Shown here piece by piece: positions 7,528-16,980 of a stretch of 51,673 nt of DNA. The stretch is taken from contig CAJXGD010000011.1 in assembly GCA_913053845.1 (NCBI GenBank), positions 1 to 51,673 of the forward strand, in the 5' to 3' direction. Source of the DNA: an uncultured bacterium. Lineage in GTDB: Bacteria > Bipolaricaulota > Bipolaricaulia > RBG-16-55-9 > DRJF01. The stretch's first letter is position 1. Each line of letters begins with the position of its first letter. Below the pieces are notes generated by a model. That model made no database searches, was not told where the DNA came from, and saw only the letters and a program-made list of their open reading frames with translations. The translations under genes and the position numbers were made by a program.

Positions 7528-8606
7528 CGTTGGATCACCAGCACTTGGGTGGTAGAACGAACAGCGCTGCCAGGCTTGAGGGCCAAAACGAAGTAGAAAT
7601 ACGGCCCATCGGGCAGTTCTCGCCCCTGAATATCGCGCAAATCCCAGCGGAACTGGTCGGCGGTCAGGGCCAAATCATGTTGGAAGACCCGCGCTCCCGG
7701 CAGGTTGAAGATGAAAAGCATCGCCTTGGTCGTCCCCTGGGGCAGGCGATAGCGGAAGGTGGCCTGACGGCCGGCCGGGTTGGGGAAGACGCTCACCTGC
7801 GGAATCTTACCGCTAAATGTGCTGGCAGGCGCCTTGACCGTCAGCGACTTGGAGATGGAGTCGCTGGCCCCATCGTTGTCGCTGACCGTCAGCTTCACCG
7901 TGAAGCTGCCCGGCGCGGCATAACGATGGGAAGGGGTTTGCACACTGGCGGTCTGACCATCACCGAAATTCCACTGCCAACTGACGACCCGGCCATCGGG
8001 ATCGCGGGAGTGGTCCAGGAAGCGCACCGTGTCGTTGGTGGTCGGGCTCTTAGGCTCGAAGGAGAAGTCGGCCACCGGCGGTTGGTTTTTCGCCGGCGGC
8101 GTGACCTGAGCTGTAATCGTAAAGCTGCCGTTGACAATCGTGCGCGGGATTTCCTGAAAAGCGATATCACTCATAAACTGGAGCGTCAGATTCAGGGGGG
8201 AGGACTGGCCCGGCTGGCCCACCGCCTGCGCCTCGATATGGAAGAGCTCCCCGTTTTGAATTGCCGGACGATCCTGGGTGAGCGTAGCCACGAAGCGCAC
8301 GCTATTGGATTGCACGTTGAAGGCGCTGACCACGAAGCCTGAGGCAAAGACCAAGTTGGCCAGGCGCACCACGGTGGTATCGAAGCTCAAGGAGCCCTGG
8401 ATGCTGACCACCCCCGGCGCATTGGCCACGCCGACGCTCACCGTCTTGGTCTGGCCCGGCGCGGCGGTCACCTGGTCCACTGTGACGGTGGTCTGCGTCT
8501 GCTGAGCGCGCAGCCCGCCCAGGCCAACGGCCACGATCAGTGTCAGGAACAGCACTGGCCAGAGTAGGCGCCTGCGTCCTCTGATTTGCTGTGGCCTTCG
8601 CCCCAT
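7524..8606 (-). CDS. Cohesin-PKD secreted protein with C-terminal sorting-like domain (copy 1)
   Basis: 360 residues, ATG at 8606 behind GGAGGAG. Signal peptide 1-35 (ending GLRAQQ); cohesin-like domain about 40-166; PKD domain about 174-258 with the diagnostic WNFGDG (212-217) and a GSFTVKLTVSDNDG strand; then a FlgD-Ig/T9SS-type C-terminal domain 270-360 beginning VSVFPNPAGRQATF and ending LVIQR. Such C-terminal domains direct surface attachment through PorV in Bacteroidetes. Cohesins bind dockerins or structural partners, so an adhesive or scaffold role at the cell surface is plausible. ATGA overlap with the barrel gene downstream. Same length and architecture as the gene at 9665-10747. 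Confidence 0.82.
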   Translation of the reverse strand: MGRRPQQIRGRRRLLWPVLFLTLIVAVGLGGLRAQQTQTTVTVDQVTAAPGQTKTVSVGVANAPGVVSIQGSLSFDTTVVRLANLVFASGFVVSAFNVQSNSVRFVATLTQDRPAIQNGELFHIEAQAVGQPGQSSPLNLTLQFMSDIAFQEIPRTIVNGSFTITAQVTPPAKNQPPVADFSFEPKSPTTNDTVRFLDHSRDPDGRVVSWQWNFGDGQTASVQTPSHRYAAPGSFTVKLTVSDNDGASDSISKSLTVKAPASTFSGKIPQVSVFPNPAGRQATFRYRLPQGTTKAMLFIFNLPGARVFQHDLALTADQFRWDLRDIQGRELPDGPYFYFVLALKPGSAVRSTTQVLVIQR

Positions 8607-8664
8607 TGAGTCTCCTCCCCAAGCTGCCGGTACGGCGCAGCGCGAATCTTGAGCGATCTTAGTT

Positions 8665-8672
8665 ATTTTATA
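8665..8672 (-). promoter_or_regulatory. -10 element upstream of cohesin-PKD copy 1
   Basis: TATAAAAT on the minus strand, 58 bases before the ATG at 8606, in the 105-base gap between the two modules. No convincing -35 is visible, so an independent promoter for the downstream module is possible but unproven. Confidence 0.3.
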
Positions 8673-8711
8673 GCACTTCAGACCGGCGTTGCTAGGTGCT
8701 CTGCATTACTT

Positions 8712-9668
8712 TCAGAAAGGGGAGAAGGCAAAGCGATAGGAGAAACCCAGGCGATGAGAGCCTCCCAGTCCCAAGCGCGGGTGAGAGCTGAAGGCATAAT
8801 CTATCTGCAAGCCCTGGAAGACCTGCACGCCGAAGCCTAAAGTAAATGAAAAGACCCCTTGATCGAATATTCCCAGCCGCAGGGCCAACTGCCGCACCGA
8901 CAGCAGCGGTAGGGCCAACCGATATTCGCCGCCGAGGTGAAAGCCGCTGTGCAATCCCAGATCCAGGTCCAGGGAGAATGAGCGGGCCAAGAGCGCAAAA
9001 CCCAGCCGGGCGCCCAGGGGCAACCCTTCCCGATGGCCGGAGCCGAAGCCCACGCCGAAGTTGAGCAAATTATCCAAAGCCAAGCCCAGCCGCAGCGCCC
9101 GCAACTGCAGGCCGGCCAGACGCAGCGGGCCGGAGTCATAGAGCCAAGAGGGGTCCAGCGCGAAGCCGGAGCCTGAGCCGGGAGCCAGCGTGCTGACCCG
9201 CAGGAATTGCAGCCGCAGTCCCATGGCCAGCCCACTGGGAATGAACTGCAATAGCGGCAGTTGGTTGAGGCGCAGGCCGCCGCCCAGCGTCAGGGCTAAG
9301 TTGCTGTAGCCGAAGGAGCCGGCGGCGTTGTCCTGGGCATCGCGCCTCTCGATATTGCCCAAGCTGAAGAAGCGCAGCGCCAGTCCCAGGTGCTTGAGCC
9401 CCAAGGCGGCGCTGCCATAGCTGGCCAAGCCCAGATGATTTTCCAGCAGCGACCCCAGATGGGCTTGGTCCAGCAAGGCCAAGCCGGCGGCGTTGTAGAA
9501 GAGGGCGTTCTCATCGTCGGCCAGCCCGGTGAAGGCCCCACCCATAGCCAGCGGACGGGTGCCGGCGCTGATATCGAACAGCGTATTGGCGCTCTGGGCC
9601 CTTAGAGAACCGGCCCAAGCCAGCAGGAGCAATGAGACCAGCAGGCAAGTTTTTCCGATTAACTTCAT
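8712..9668 (-). CDS. PorV/PorQ-like outer-membrane beta-barrel protein (copy 2)
   Basis: 318 residues: signal peptide 1-25 (ending SLRAQS), the signature MGGAFTGLADDENALFYNAA right after, then barrel strands, ending in Phe (FAFSPF), as outer-membrane barrels usually do for BAM recognition. It is clearly homologous to the gene at 6505-7527, sharing the N-terminal signature, a central LQLRALRLGL segment and the terminal YAF-SHPRLG block. It overlaps the cohesin-PKD gene at 9665 by 4 bases. Confidence 0.8.
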   Translation of the reverse strand: MKLIGKTCLLVSLLLLAWAGSLRAQSANTLFDISAGTRPLAMGGAFTGLADDENALFYNAAGLALLDQAHLGSLLENHLGLASYGSAALGLKHLGLALRFFSLGNIERRDAQDNAAGSFGYSNLALTLGGGLRLNQLPLLQFIPSGLAMGLRLQFLRVSTLAPGSGSGFALDPSWLYDSGPLRLAGLQLRALRLGLALDNLLNFGVGFGSGHREGLPLGARLGFALLARSFSLDLDLGLHSGFHLGGEYRLALPLLSVRQLALRLGIFDQGVFSFTLGFGVQVFQGLQIDYAFSSHPRLGLGGSHRLGFSYRFAFSPF

Positions 9669-10747
9669 CGTTGGATCACCAGTTTGCCCACCGCGGAGCT
9701 GAGCGTGCGTCCTGAGACCAGCGCACTCACCAGATAGGCATAGCCCCCGTTGGGCAAGGCTTCTCCCCGGCTATCGCGCAGGTTCCAGGTAAGACTATCA
9801 CCGCTGACGTCCAGCGCTTTGCGCCAGACCGGCGCGCCATCGCTGATGCTGTAGACCAGCAAGGTCGCGGAGGTTGTGCCGGTGGGCAAGGCATAGCTGA
9901 AGGTGGTCTGGCTGCGCGCCGGGTTGGGGAAGTTGTGCACCGCCACAGCGCCGGAGGCCGCACCTCCCACGGAGATCGTCTTGGAAGCGCTGGCCACGGT
10001 GCCATTTTGATCGGTAATGGTCAGCGTCACGGTGAAGCGACCGGCGCTATTATAGACATGCACGGGGTTCTGCGCCGTGCTGCTCGCCCCGTCGCCGAAG
10101 CTCCACTGCCAGGAGGTGATGCCGGCGCTGGCGCTGGAATGGTCGCTGAACTGCACCGAATCGCCGGGATTGGGATGGAGTGGAGCGAAGCTGAAGTCGG
10201 CGTTGGTCGCGCCGGAGGGAGCAGTGGCTTGAATAGTGATCGTGCCGTTCCGAATGGTGCGGGGGATATTATTGCCGCTCTTATCGTTAAAAGTAAACAG
10301 CGTCAGTGCCAGGGTGGAGCTCTGACCGGTCGCGCCCACCCCTTGGACGGTCACGCCGAGTATCTCGCCTTGTTTGAGATAGCTGCTGGCCACTTGGGCC
10401 ACGATGAAGGTCGCCTCGCCCTTGGTATTATCAATGCGTTGGGCGAAGACGGTATAGCCGTTGACGTTGGGAAAGCCGGTGACGATGATCACCGCCGGAT
10501 TATAAGTAACTCGACCCTGAAAGTCGGAGAGGCCAGCGCCAGAGATGCCGGAGACGCTGATCTTGACGGTCGTTTTGCCGTTGGGCGCCGCGCTGCCACT
10601 GCCCACGGTGACAATGGGGGAGCTGGTGCTCGTCTGGCCACTGCCCCCCAAGGGATAGATAACTAAGATGACCAACAGGAGCAGCAGGGTGAATTTGAGC
10701 AGCGCAGATTCCCGATAGAGACTGCGGCGGGCTGGCCGTACTTTCAT
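9665..10747 (-). CDS. Cohesin-PKD secreted protein with C-terminal sorting-like domain (copy 2)
   Basis: 360 residues from ATG 10747. I prefer it over the longer frame from 10813 because the extra residues are not signal-like and a -10 element lies just upstream of 10747. Hydrophobic export signal at 18-36, cohesin-like domain about 44-172, PKD domain with WSFGDG and RFTVTLTITDQNG, and a C-terminal domain starting HNFPNPARSQTTF and ending KLVIQR. The coding length, 1083 bases, is identical to that of copy 1 at 7524-8606, although the sequences have diverged strongly. First gene of the four-gene minus-strand block. Confidence 0.8.
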   Translation of the reverse strand: MKVRPARRSLYRESALLKFTLLLLLVILVIYPLGGSGQTSTSSPIVTVGSGSAAPNGKTTVKISVSGISGAGLSDFQGRVTYNPAVIIVTGFPNVNGYTVFAQRIDNTKGEATFIVAQVASSYLKQGEILGVTVQGVGATGQSSTLALTLFTFNDKSGNNIPRTIRNGTITIQATAPSGATNADFSFAPLHPNPGDSVQFSDHSSASAGITSWQWSFGDGASSTAQNPVHVYNSAGRFTVTLTITDQNGTVASASKTISVGGAASGAVAVHNFPNPARSQTTFSYALPTGTTSATLLVYSISDGAPVWRKALDVSGDSLTWNLRDSRGEALPNGGYAYLVSALVSGRTLSSAVGKLVIQR

Positions 10748-10763
10748 GATGCTAGTTATAATA
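10748..10763 (-). promoter_or_regulatory. -10 element next to the start of cohesin-PKD copy 2 (leaderless candidate)
   Basis: On the minus strand TATTAT (10763-10758) ends 10 bases, and the overlapping TATAAC 7 bases, before the ATG at 10747. No Shine-Dalgarno sequence is present. The transcript would start at or within a few bases of the start codon. Confidence 0.4.
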
Positions 10764-10895
10764 GCGCAACAGCAGCCCAGACCAAGGTCCCCTGTCCATC
10801 CTGAGCCGCCCAACGGTCACCTGGAGGCCGTGAAGGCGCGAGTCGTTATTTCAGTATACTCGCTGAGGGGTAAGGCGCTCCCAGTTCTGAACGCC

Positions 10896-11147
10896 CTACT
10901 GATAGACTTTGTCTCGCCACTCGATCCGGTCCACTTCGATATTCTGGCCTTCGACACGATATACAATTCGCCAGTTCCCAACGCGCCAGCTCCTACTGCC
11001 TTTAAGTGGACCATGAAGCTGAGCGCCATGAAAGGGGGTTGTGGCAAGTTCTATGAGGGTTTTTCTAAGGTGTTCTATTTCCTTGCGGTCTCCACGTTTC
11101 AGCTTCTTACACGGTTGAGTGGCGAGATAGATTTTATACTTCTTCAA
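10896..11147 (-). CDS. RelE/ParE-superfamily toxin
   Basis: 83 residues with a TTG start at 11147, inside the end of the antitoxin gene (14-base overlap). Basic N-terminus, then the RelE/ParE core: RKTLIELATTPF, LKGSRSWRVGNWRIVYRVEG and a final IEWRDKVYQ strand. The R-x-G-x-W/Y-R-I-V-Y pattern is the family hallmark. Members are ribosome-dependent mRNases or gyrase poisons; sequence alone does not decide which. Gene order antitoxin-toxin fits the relBE/parDE type. Confidence 0.75.
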   Translation of the reverse strand: MKKYKIYLATQPCKKLKRGDRKEIEHLRKTLIELATTPFHGAQLHGPLKGSRSWRVGNWRIVYRVEGQNIEVDRIEWRDKVYQ

Positions 11148-11334
11148 GGGCGATCACTTTGCCCTTGGCAAACTCATGTTGGGCGGCCTGGATTCCCTTG
11201 AGGGCGTCGGGATCGCTCAAGATGTCTAAGGTCTCTCGCAGTTCGGTGAGACGTTCCAGAAGCGGCATAATCCGTTCCAGATCGTCCGGGTGTAGCTCAT
11301 CTATGAGCGTCTTGGCTTTTTCTCTACAGTCCAT
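11134..11334 (-). CDS. Antitoxin partner of the RelE-like toxin
   Basis: 66 residues, ATG 11334 with GGAGGG just upstream. A helical, acidic protein (IDELHPDDLERIMPLLERLTEL) with no obvious DNA-binding motif, ending in ALEEV. Antitoxin identity follows from its place directly upstream of, and overlapping, a RelE-like toxin gene. Confidence 0.65.
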   Translation of the reverse strand: MDCREKAKTLIDELHPDDLERIMPLLERLTELRETLDILSDPDALKGIQAAQHEFAKGKVIALEEV

Positions 11335-11360
11335 GTTCCCTCCATTTCACTCATGCAGCA

Positions 11361-11405
11361 ATTATAGGTAGCGAGGAGCACCGAAACAAATATCGGCACC
11401 CCTCG
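11361..11405 (-). promoter_or_regulatory. Toxin-antitoxin promoter with imperfect inverted repeat
   Basis: Minus strand: -35 TTGTTT (11389-11384), 17-base spacer, -10 TATAAT (11366-11361), 26 bases before the antitoxin ATG. An imperfect inverted repeat with 13-base arms (11372-11384 and 11393-11405, 10 of 13 matching, 8-base loop) straddles the -35 and could be the autoregulatory operator. Confidence 0.5.
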
Positions 11406-11478
11406 TCATTACGAAACGAGCTCTACTATAGCCCACCTTGGTGCTCATGCTTATCTTGTATTGGACAACTCTCCGGCT

Positions 11479-11506
11479 TTGCAAGCCGAGCCACTTGTGC
11501 TATAAT
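11479..11506 (+). promoter_or_regulatory. Promoter of the fmdB-rpoC operon
   Basis: TTGCAA (11479-11484), a 16-base spacer and a perfect TATAAT (11501-11506), giving a leader of about 90 bases before the ATG at 11606. Confidence 0.6.
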
Positions 11507-11568
11507 GACATTTCACGATCCAAAGAAGAGATGGTCTATCGACGAACAGTCTTACACGCCTTCCTGCA

Positions 11569-11602
11569 TTTTTGTGGGAGGGAAGTCTTTTTGTAGGAGG
11601 GA
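11569..11602 (+). repeat. Tandem repeat of a Shine-Dalgarno-containing 15-mer
   Basis: TTTTTGTGGGAGGGA (11569-11583) and TTTTTGTAGGAGGGA (11588-11602) match at 14 of 15 positions, 19 bases apart. The second copy supplies the ribosome-binding site of the FmdB-like gene; no start codon follows the first. Confidence 0.7.
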
Positions 11603-11605
11603 CCA

Positions 11606-11923
11606 ATGCCTATCTATCGTTATCGTTGCGAGGCCTGTGGGCATCAATTCAAGCTTCTGCTCTCCTCTCTTCCCAGAGAGACGGTAGAAATCTGCGAGCA
11701 GTGCGGCGCGGCGGCGGCTAAGCGCCTGTTGGCCCATGTGGCCACTATCTATAAGGGCAGTGGCTTTTACACCACCAGTGACTATCGCAAGGACGGCTTG
11801 CATAATAATCATAACAATAATAACGGCTCCAAGGACGCGGACGGCAGTGTGACAAAGAGCAACAGTCAGACAGCGGCCAAGAGCAGTGACCAGGAGAATA
11901 CCAAGGGGGCAGAGCAGACGTGA
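11606..11923 (+). CDS. FmdB-family zinc-ribbon protein
   Basis: 105 residues. The N-terminal 45 residues are the FmdB/CxxC_CxxC_SSSS domain: [15 protein letters not shown] with C8/C11 and C30/C33 binding one zinc. The rest is a low-complexity, N/H/S/Q/K-rich tail, probably unstructured. The family is named for a regulator of formamidase, but most members are uncharacterised. The gene overlaps rpoC (GTG inside its last codons), so it is co-translated with the beta' subunit; whether it interacts with RNA polymerase is unknown. Confidence 0.8.
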   Translation: MPIYRYRCEACGHQFKLLLSSLPRETVEICEQCGAAAAKRLLAHVATIYKGSGFYTTSDYRKDGLHNNHNNNNGSKDADGSVTKSNSQTAAKSSDQENTKGAEQT

Positions 11924-14900
11924 TTCACGGGGATGACATCGCCAAGATCAAAATCGGCCTGGCTTCGCCGGAGGAGATCCGCAACTGGTCTCAGGGTGAA
12001 GTGGTCGAATCGGAGACGATAAATTACCGCACCTACAAGCCGGAGCGCGGCGGGCTCTACGCCGAGGAGATCTTCGGACCGGAGAACGACTACGAATGCT
12101 CCTGCGGCAAGTACCGCGGGCGCAAATATGAGGGCTTGACCTGTGAGAAGTGTGGCGTGCTGGTCACCACCCGCGACGTGCGCCGCACCAACATGGGACA
12201 TATCGAGCTGGCCTCCCCGGTGATCCACTTTTGGTTCTTGCAGGGGCTATCCAGCCCGCTGGGCATCCTACTGGGCATCAAGCGCAATGTCTTGAAAAAG
12301 ATCGCCTACTACGAGACCGAGCCCCTGCCGGAGGAGCTCTATCTGGTCACCTCTTCGGAAGACGAGGGCTTTACGCCGGGGGAACTGCTTTATCTCTCTC
12401 AATACGATATTCTCTCCCAGGCCAAACGGTTCAAGGCCGAGCTGGCCTACGAGCTGGCCGGACCGCTGGAGCTGCGCGCTCAGGCCGCTGGCACGGTGGA
12501 GCTGAGCGAGATGCCGCTCGAGAACGGCGAGACTGTGCTGCGCCTGCATCTGGGCGACCAGGATTATCTCCTCACCTCCCAGGCCAAGCTGGCCGTCGAG
12601 GTGGGCAGCACGGTAGAGCAAGGTGAGCTCTTGGCCGCCTCGCCGCTGGGAGCGGAGGAGCTGATCTCCGAGACGGTCTATCGGCTATTGCAGTCGGTTT
12701 ATCCTGATTTGCGGGCCAACGCGGTGCGTGAGAACGTGGACAGCCTGATCTATCTGGTCACCTCGGTGCAGGATAGCTCCTTGCCCTTCAAAGTGGGCGA
12801 TCAGATCTGGGAGCCGGAGAAGCAGGCCTACGAGCGGCTTTTTCCCCGTCAGTTCGAGGCGGCCACCGGCTCGAAGGGGGTCAGGCGGGTGCTGGCAGCA
12901 CTCGATCTGGAGGCGCTCTCGCGCGAGTTGCAAAGCCGCATCGCGGTTGAGACGGCCCTCAGCCAGCGCAAACGGCTGCTCAAGCGACTGGAGGTGGTCG
13001 AGGAGCTGCGCCGCTCCGGCAATCGCCCGGAGAACATGGTGCTCACCGTCATTCCGGTGCTGCCCCCGGAGCTGCGGCCCATCGTCAAGCTGGAGGGCGG
13101 CAAGTTCGCCACCACCGACCTGAACGATCTCTACCGCCGGATCATCAATCGCAATAATCGGCTGAAGAAGCTGCGCGATATGGGGGCTCCGGAGGTCATC
13201 CTGCGCAACGAGCGGCGCATGTTGCAGGAGGCGGTGGACGCGCTGATTTATAACGAGAAGAAGGATAACTCCATCTTGGGCCGAGACAACCGGCCGCTCA
13301 AATCCCTCTCCGATCGCATTCAAGGCAAGCACGGACGGCTGAGGCGCAACCTGCTGGGCAAGCGGGTGGACTACTCCGGGCGGGCGGTGATCGTGGTCAA
13401 CCCGCACCTCAAGCTCGGCCAGTGCGGCATACCCAAGAAAATGGCCCTGGAGCTCTTCAAGCCCTTCATTCTCCGCGGCCTGGGCACCACCTTGATCTCC
13501 AACTATGATGAAGTGAAGAACAAGGCCCTCTCCGGCGAGATGCCCCAGGTCTGGGATGTGTTAGAAGCACTGATTAAAGATCACCCGGTGCTGCTCAACC
13601 GCGCTCCTACTCTACATCGCCTCGGCATCCAGGCCTTCAAGCCGGTGTTGGTGGGCGGCGAAGCGATCCAGATTCACCCCTGGGTCTGTACCCCTTATAA
13701 TGCCGACTTCGACGGTGACCAAATGGCGGTCCATCTGCCGCTCAGCCCGGCGGCGATCAACGAAGCCAACCAGATCATGCTGGCCCCCTTGAACATCATC
13801 TCGCCGTCCAACGGGGAGCCTTTGACCGTCCCCACCAAAGATGCGATCTTCGCCTTTTATTACCTGACCTTGGTCAACGAGCAGGGATGCGGCGCCGGCA
13901 AGGCTTTCGCCAATCTGGCCGAGGCTGAGCGGGCCTACGACGAGCAGATCATCGATCTGCACGCCCCGATCACCTTGCGCCTGGAGGGACGGTTGCTCCA
14001 GACCACCTTGGGGCGAGTTAAGCTCAACCAGCTCTTTCCGGAGGACCTGCGTGACTACCAACGGGTCTTCAACTCCTCAGCCATCAAAAAGCTCATCATG
14101 CAATGCTACCGGCGTCATGGCAACGATCGCACGGTGCAATTGCTCGATGATCTCAAGGATTTAGGCTTCTTCTATGCCACGCAGTCCGGATTGACTATCT
14201 CAGTGACCGACTGCCTGGTTCCCCCGGAGAAACCGCAGATCCTGCAGAAGGCTTACCAGAGAGTGGCCCGGATCAACGAGGGCTACCAACAGGGGTTCGT
14301 CACCGATGACAAGCGCAAATTGTTGGTAATCAAGGAGTGGATGCGCACCGTTGATGAGGTCGAAGCGGCCACCATGGCCAACTTCGCTGGTCATCCTTTT
14401 AATCCGATCCAACTGGTGGTGAGCTCCGGCGCGCGGGGCAGCGCCAATCAGGTCAAGCAGTTGGCCGGAATGCGCGGCCCGATGATTGATCCTACCGGCC
14501 GCATTCTCGAGATGCCGGTGGTGTCCAACTTCCGCGAGGGGCTGGATGCGATGGAGTACTTCATCTCCACCCACGGAGGGCGCAAAGGCACGGCCGATAC
14601 GGCGCTCAAGACGGCCAACTCCGGCTATCTGACCCGGCGACTGGTAGACGCGGCCGAGGAGCTGATCGTCAAGGAGGAGGACTGCGGCAGCTCGGCTGGC
14701 ATCCCCATTGATCCGCTGCGCTACGGCCGCGATGAGCCGATGGAGCCCATCGAAGAGCGGCTCTATGGGCGGGTGGCCGCTCAGACAGTGCACTTCGGCG
14801 GAGAGGTCATCCTGGAGGCGAACCAACTGATCGAGCTTGAGTTGGCCCACCGCTTAGGCACTTTGGAGCTGGAGCTCTCACCCCAGGATCCGGATTTTCT

Positions 14901-16869
14901 GGCGCTGGTCACCGGCACCAAGGGCGTCAACGACCTACGTGATCCCCAGACCAATCGGGTATTGGTCAGCCAGGATGAGCTGATCGGCCCCTATCTGGCG
15001 GAGCAGTTGGCCGCCAGTTCTCTCAAGCAGGTGACCGTCCGGCCCAACCTGGTGATCCGCTCGCCGATGACCTGTCAGACGAGGCGCGGTGTCTGTCGGC
15101 ACTGCTATGGCCTGGATCTCAGCCGACATCAACTGGTAGAGTTGGGCACTGCGGTGGGAGTGATCGCCGCTCAATCGATCGGCGAGCCGGGCACCCAGCT
15201 CACCCTGCGCACCTTCCACACCGGCGGTGTGGTGGGGGAGGACATCACCCAAGGCTTGCCCCGTGCCGAGGAGCTCTTCGAAGCGCGCAAGGCGCTCAAG
15301 AGCACCCAGGCGGAGATCGCCGAGATCAAGGGCATCGTCACCAAACTGGACCTCACCCCCGAAGGCCAAGAACGGGTGAACATCCGCGGCGGGTCGCGCA
15401 GCATCCTGGTCCCCACAGCGCTCTGTCAGGTCAAACCCGGCGACCAGGTGGACCCCAAGACGATCATCCGCACCAAGAGCCCCGCCGCCGGCGAGCTGAG
15501 GATCTTGGAGGAGGAGGGCAGACGCCGGGCTTTCATCTTGGGCGAAAACGATCACATTTATCTGCTGCCTCCAGGGGTGGCTCCCACGGTGCGCCCCGGC
15601 GATTGGGTGGAGGTGGGCACCCCGCTCTCCGAGCCGTTCAACGAAGAGGCGGCGCTGGCCCGCAGCGAGGGGGTGGTCAGCGAGATCGTGGAGAACGGCG
15701 AGCGCTATATCGTCGTCGAGTCCCCCGCCGAGGACCCCCAGCGCTATCCGATCCCCTACGGCGCTCGCAAACAGGTGGAGGTGGGCCAGCAGGTCAAGGC
15801 GGGTATGAAGCTCTCCACCCGTTCCACGCGGATGGCGCTCAAGGCGGAGCGGCCCGGTCAGTTGATCGTTGGTCCCGGCCTTGTGATCGTCTATCAACCC
15901 TCCGAGACAGGCGAGCAGCGGTTCTATCCGTTGAGCGAGGATATTAATATTCTTAAGGAAAACGGCGCCCGGCTCACGACCAAGACACCGCTCTTTTCTC
16001 TCAACTTGTCCCTGCAAGGCACGGCGGTCATCGAGGCCGTCGAGGAGCAGCCCGGTGGCCTGACGGCCATCACGCTGCACTATGAGAGCCAGGTGGTGCT
16101 GGCCACCAAGGTGATCGTGGGAGAAGGCGATAAAGTACAGGAGGGCGATCTGCTCTCCAAAGGCGTCATCTCCCCGCACCGGCTGCTGCAGATCGCCGGG
16201 GTGGGGGTGACGCGCGACTATCTGCTCACCGAGATCCATAAAGTCTATAAGAGCCAGGGCGTGGACATCAATGACAAGCATCTGGAGTTGATCATCAGGC
16301 AGATGCTGAACAACGTGCGCATCGAAGATCCCGGCGACGGGCAGTTATTTCCCAATCAACTGGTGATCGTGGAGGAGTTTCGCCAAGAGTTGCAGCGCCT
16401 GACCAGCGAGAATGAGGAGATCAAGCGGCAGCAAGCGGAGCTGATCGGCCGCACGCTGGCCGAGCCACTGCTGGTGGAGGACCGGCTGTTGGCCCCGGCA
16501 GGCACCCGCTTGAGCGCTCGGCTGTTGCAGCAGGCCCAGGAGGTCGGGCTGAGCGAGCTGAAGCTGGGCTCGTCCGCCGCCGAGGCTGAGACGGTCCGCA
16601 TCCGGGAAAAGCGCCTGCCGGTGGGGGAGCGTGTGCTATTGCGCATCTCCAAATCGGCGCTGGAAACCAAATCCTGGCTCTCGGCAGCCTCTTTCCAACG
16701 GACCACCACGGTGCTCTCTGATGCCGCACTCAAGGGGCTGGAAGACCCGCTGGAAGGACTGAAGCCCAATGTGATCGTCAGCAAAAAGATCCCCTGTGGA
16801 ACGGGATTTCGGCGCCCTTCCGCTCCGCAAGCGGCGGCAGAGGGCACGGCCGAGTCACAACCGGCTTGA
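11920..16869 (+). CDS. rpoC: DNA-directed RNA polymerase subunit beta'
   Basis: 1649 residues, GTG start in a GTGA overlap with the FmdB gene, preceded by AAGGGGG. Zinc site 1 is C60, C62, C75, C78. An inserted sandwich-barrel region (about 160-240) precedes the lid/rudder part, as in Thermus and Thermotoga beta'. The catalytic Mg loop NADFDGD is at 594-600; the bridge helix/trigger loop region contains [12 protein letters not shown] and [14 protein letters not shown]; zinc site 2 uses C922 and the [11 protein letters not shown] cluster starting at 1052. The tail (from about 1480) is charged and poorly conserved. The enzyme needs beta, alpha, omega and sigma; rpoA is at 33184, but rpoB is not in the usual place directly upstream. 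Confidence 0.97.
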   Translation: MIHGDDIAKIKIGLASPEEIRNWSQGEVVESETINYRTYKPERGGLYAEEIFGPENDYECSCGKYRGRKYEGLTCEKCGVLVTTRDVRRTNMGHIELASPVIHFWFLQGLSSPLGILLGIKRNVLKKIAYYETEPLPEELYLVTSSEDEGFTPGELLYLSQYDILSQAKRFKAELAYELAGPLELRAQAAGTVELSEMPLENGETVLRLHLGDQDYLLTSQAKLAVEVGSTVEQGELLAASPLGAEELISETVYRLLQSVYPDLRANAVRENVDSLIYLVTSVQDSSLPFKVGDQIWEPEKQAYERLFPRQFEAATGSKGVRRVLAALDLEALSRELQSRIAVETALSQRKRLLKRLEVVEELRRSGNRPENMVLTVIPVLPPELRPIVKLEGGKFATTDLNDLYRRIINRNNRLKKLRDMGAPEVILRNERRMLQEAVDALIYNEKKDNSILGRDNRPLKSLSDRIQGKHGRLRRNLLGKRVDYSGRAVIVVNPHLKLGQCGIPKKMALELFKPFILRGLGTTLISNYDEVKNKALSGEMPQVWDVLEALIKDHPVLLNRAPTLHRLGIQAFKPVLVGGEAIQIHPWVCTPYNADFDGDQMAVHLPLSPAAINEANQIMLAPLNIISPSNGEPLTVPTKDAIFAFYYLTLVNEQGCGAGKAFANLAEAERAYDEQIIDLHAPITLRLEGRLLQTTLGRVKLNQLFPEDLRDYQRVFNSSAIKKLIMQCYRRHGNDRTVQLLDDLKDLGFFYATQSGLTISVTDCLVPPEKPQILQKAYQRVARINEGYQQGFVTDDKRKLLVIKEWMRTVDEVEAATMANFAGHPFNPIQLVVSSGARGSANQVKQLAGMRGPMIDPTGRILEMPVVSNFREGLDAMEYFISTHGGRKGTADTALKTANSGYLTRRLVDAAEELIVKEEDCGSSAGIPIDPLRYGRDEPMEPIEERLYGRVAAQTVHFGGEVILEANQLIELELAHRLGTLELELSPQDPDFLALVTGTKGVNDLRDPQTNRVLVSQDELIGPYLAEQLAASSLKQVTVRPNLVIRSPMTCQTRRGVCRHCYGLDLSRHQLVELGTAVGVIAAQSIGEPGTQLTLRTFHTGGVVGEDITQGLPRAEELFEARKALKSTQAEIAEIKGIVTKLDLTPEGQERVNIRGGSRSILVPTALCQVKPGDQVDPKTIIRTKSPAAGELRILEEEGRRRAFILGENDHIYLLPPGVAPTVRPGDWVEVGTPLSEPFNEEAALARSEGVVSEIVENGERYIVVESPAEDPQRYPIPYGARKQVEVGQQVKAGMKLSTRSTRMALKAERPGQLIVGPGLVIVYQPSETGEQRFYPLSEDINILKENGARLTTKTPLFSLNLSLQGTAVIEAVEEQPGGLTAITLHYESQVVLATKVIVGEGDKVQEGDLLSKGVISPHRLLQIAGVGVTRDYLLTEIHKVYKSQGVDINDKHLELIIRQMLNNVRIEDPGDGQLFPNQLVIVEEFRQELQRLTSENEEIKRQQAELIGRTLAEPLLVEDRLLAPAGTRLSARLLQQAQEVGLSELKLGSSAAEAETVRIREKRLPVGERVLLRISKSALETKSWLSAASFQRTTTVLSDAALKGLEDPLEGLKPNVIVSKKIPCGTGFRRPSAPQAAAEGTAESQPA

Positions 16870-16894
16870 CAAGGGGCTACCAGCCCTCTATAAT
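16866..16894 (+). promoter_or_regulatory. Consensus sigma-70 promoter of the ribosomal supercluster
   Basis: TTGACA (16866-16871), 17 bases, TATAAT (16889-16894): a perfect match to the bacterial housekeeping consensus with optimal spacing. The -35 box contains the TGA stop of rpoC (16867-16869). It drives rpsL and probably the whole str-S10-spc-alpha series, with a leader of about 80 bases. Confidence 0.85.
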
Positions 16895-16980
16895 AGCGCT
16901 GATCAGGGAGTTTGGGACGCCTTCCTTAGGTGCTTGTCTAAGCGATCTGTCCAAATTTATCAAGGAGTTTGTGGAACATT

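Noticed and set aside
7147..8342. Long plus-strand frames opposite the surface-protein genes
   Set aside because: They mirror high-GC codon usage of the real minus-strand genes and lack starts with ribosome-binding sites and domain motifs.
10746..11201. Plus-strand frame of 151 codons opposite the RelE-like toxin
   Set aside because: It is antisense to a recognisable toxin, has no ribosome-binding site and no protein-like pattern.
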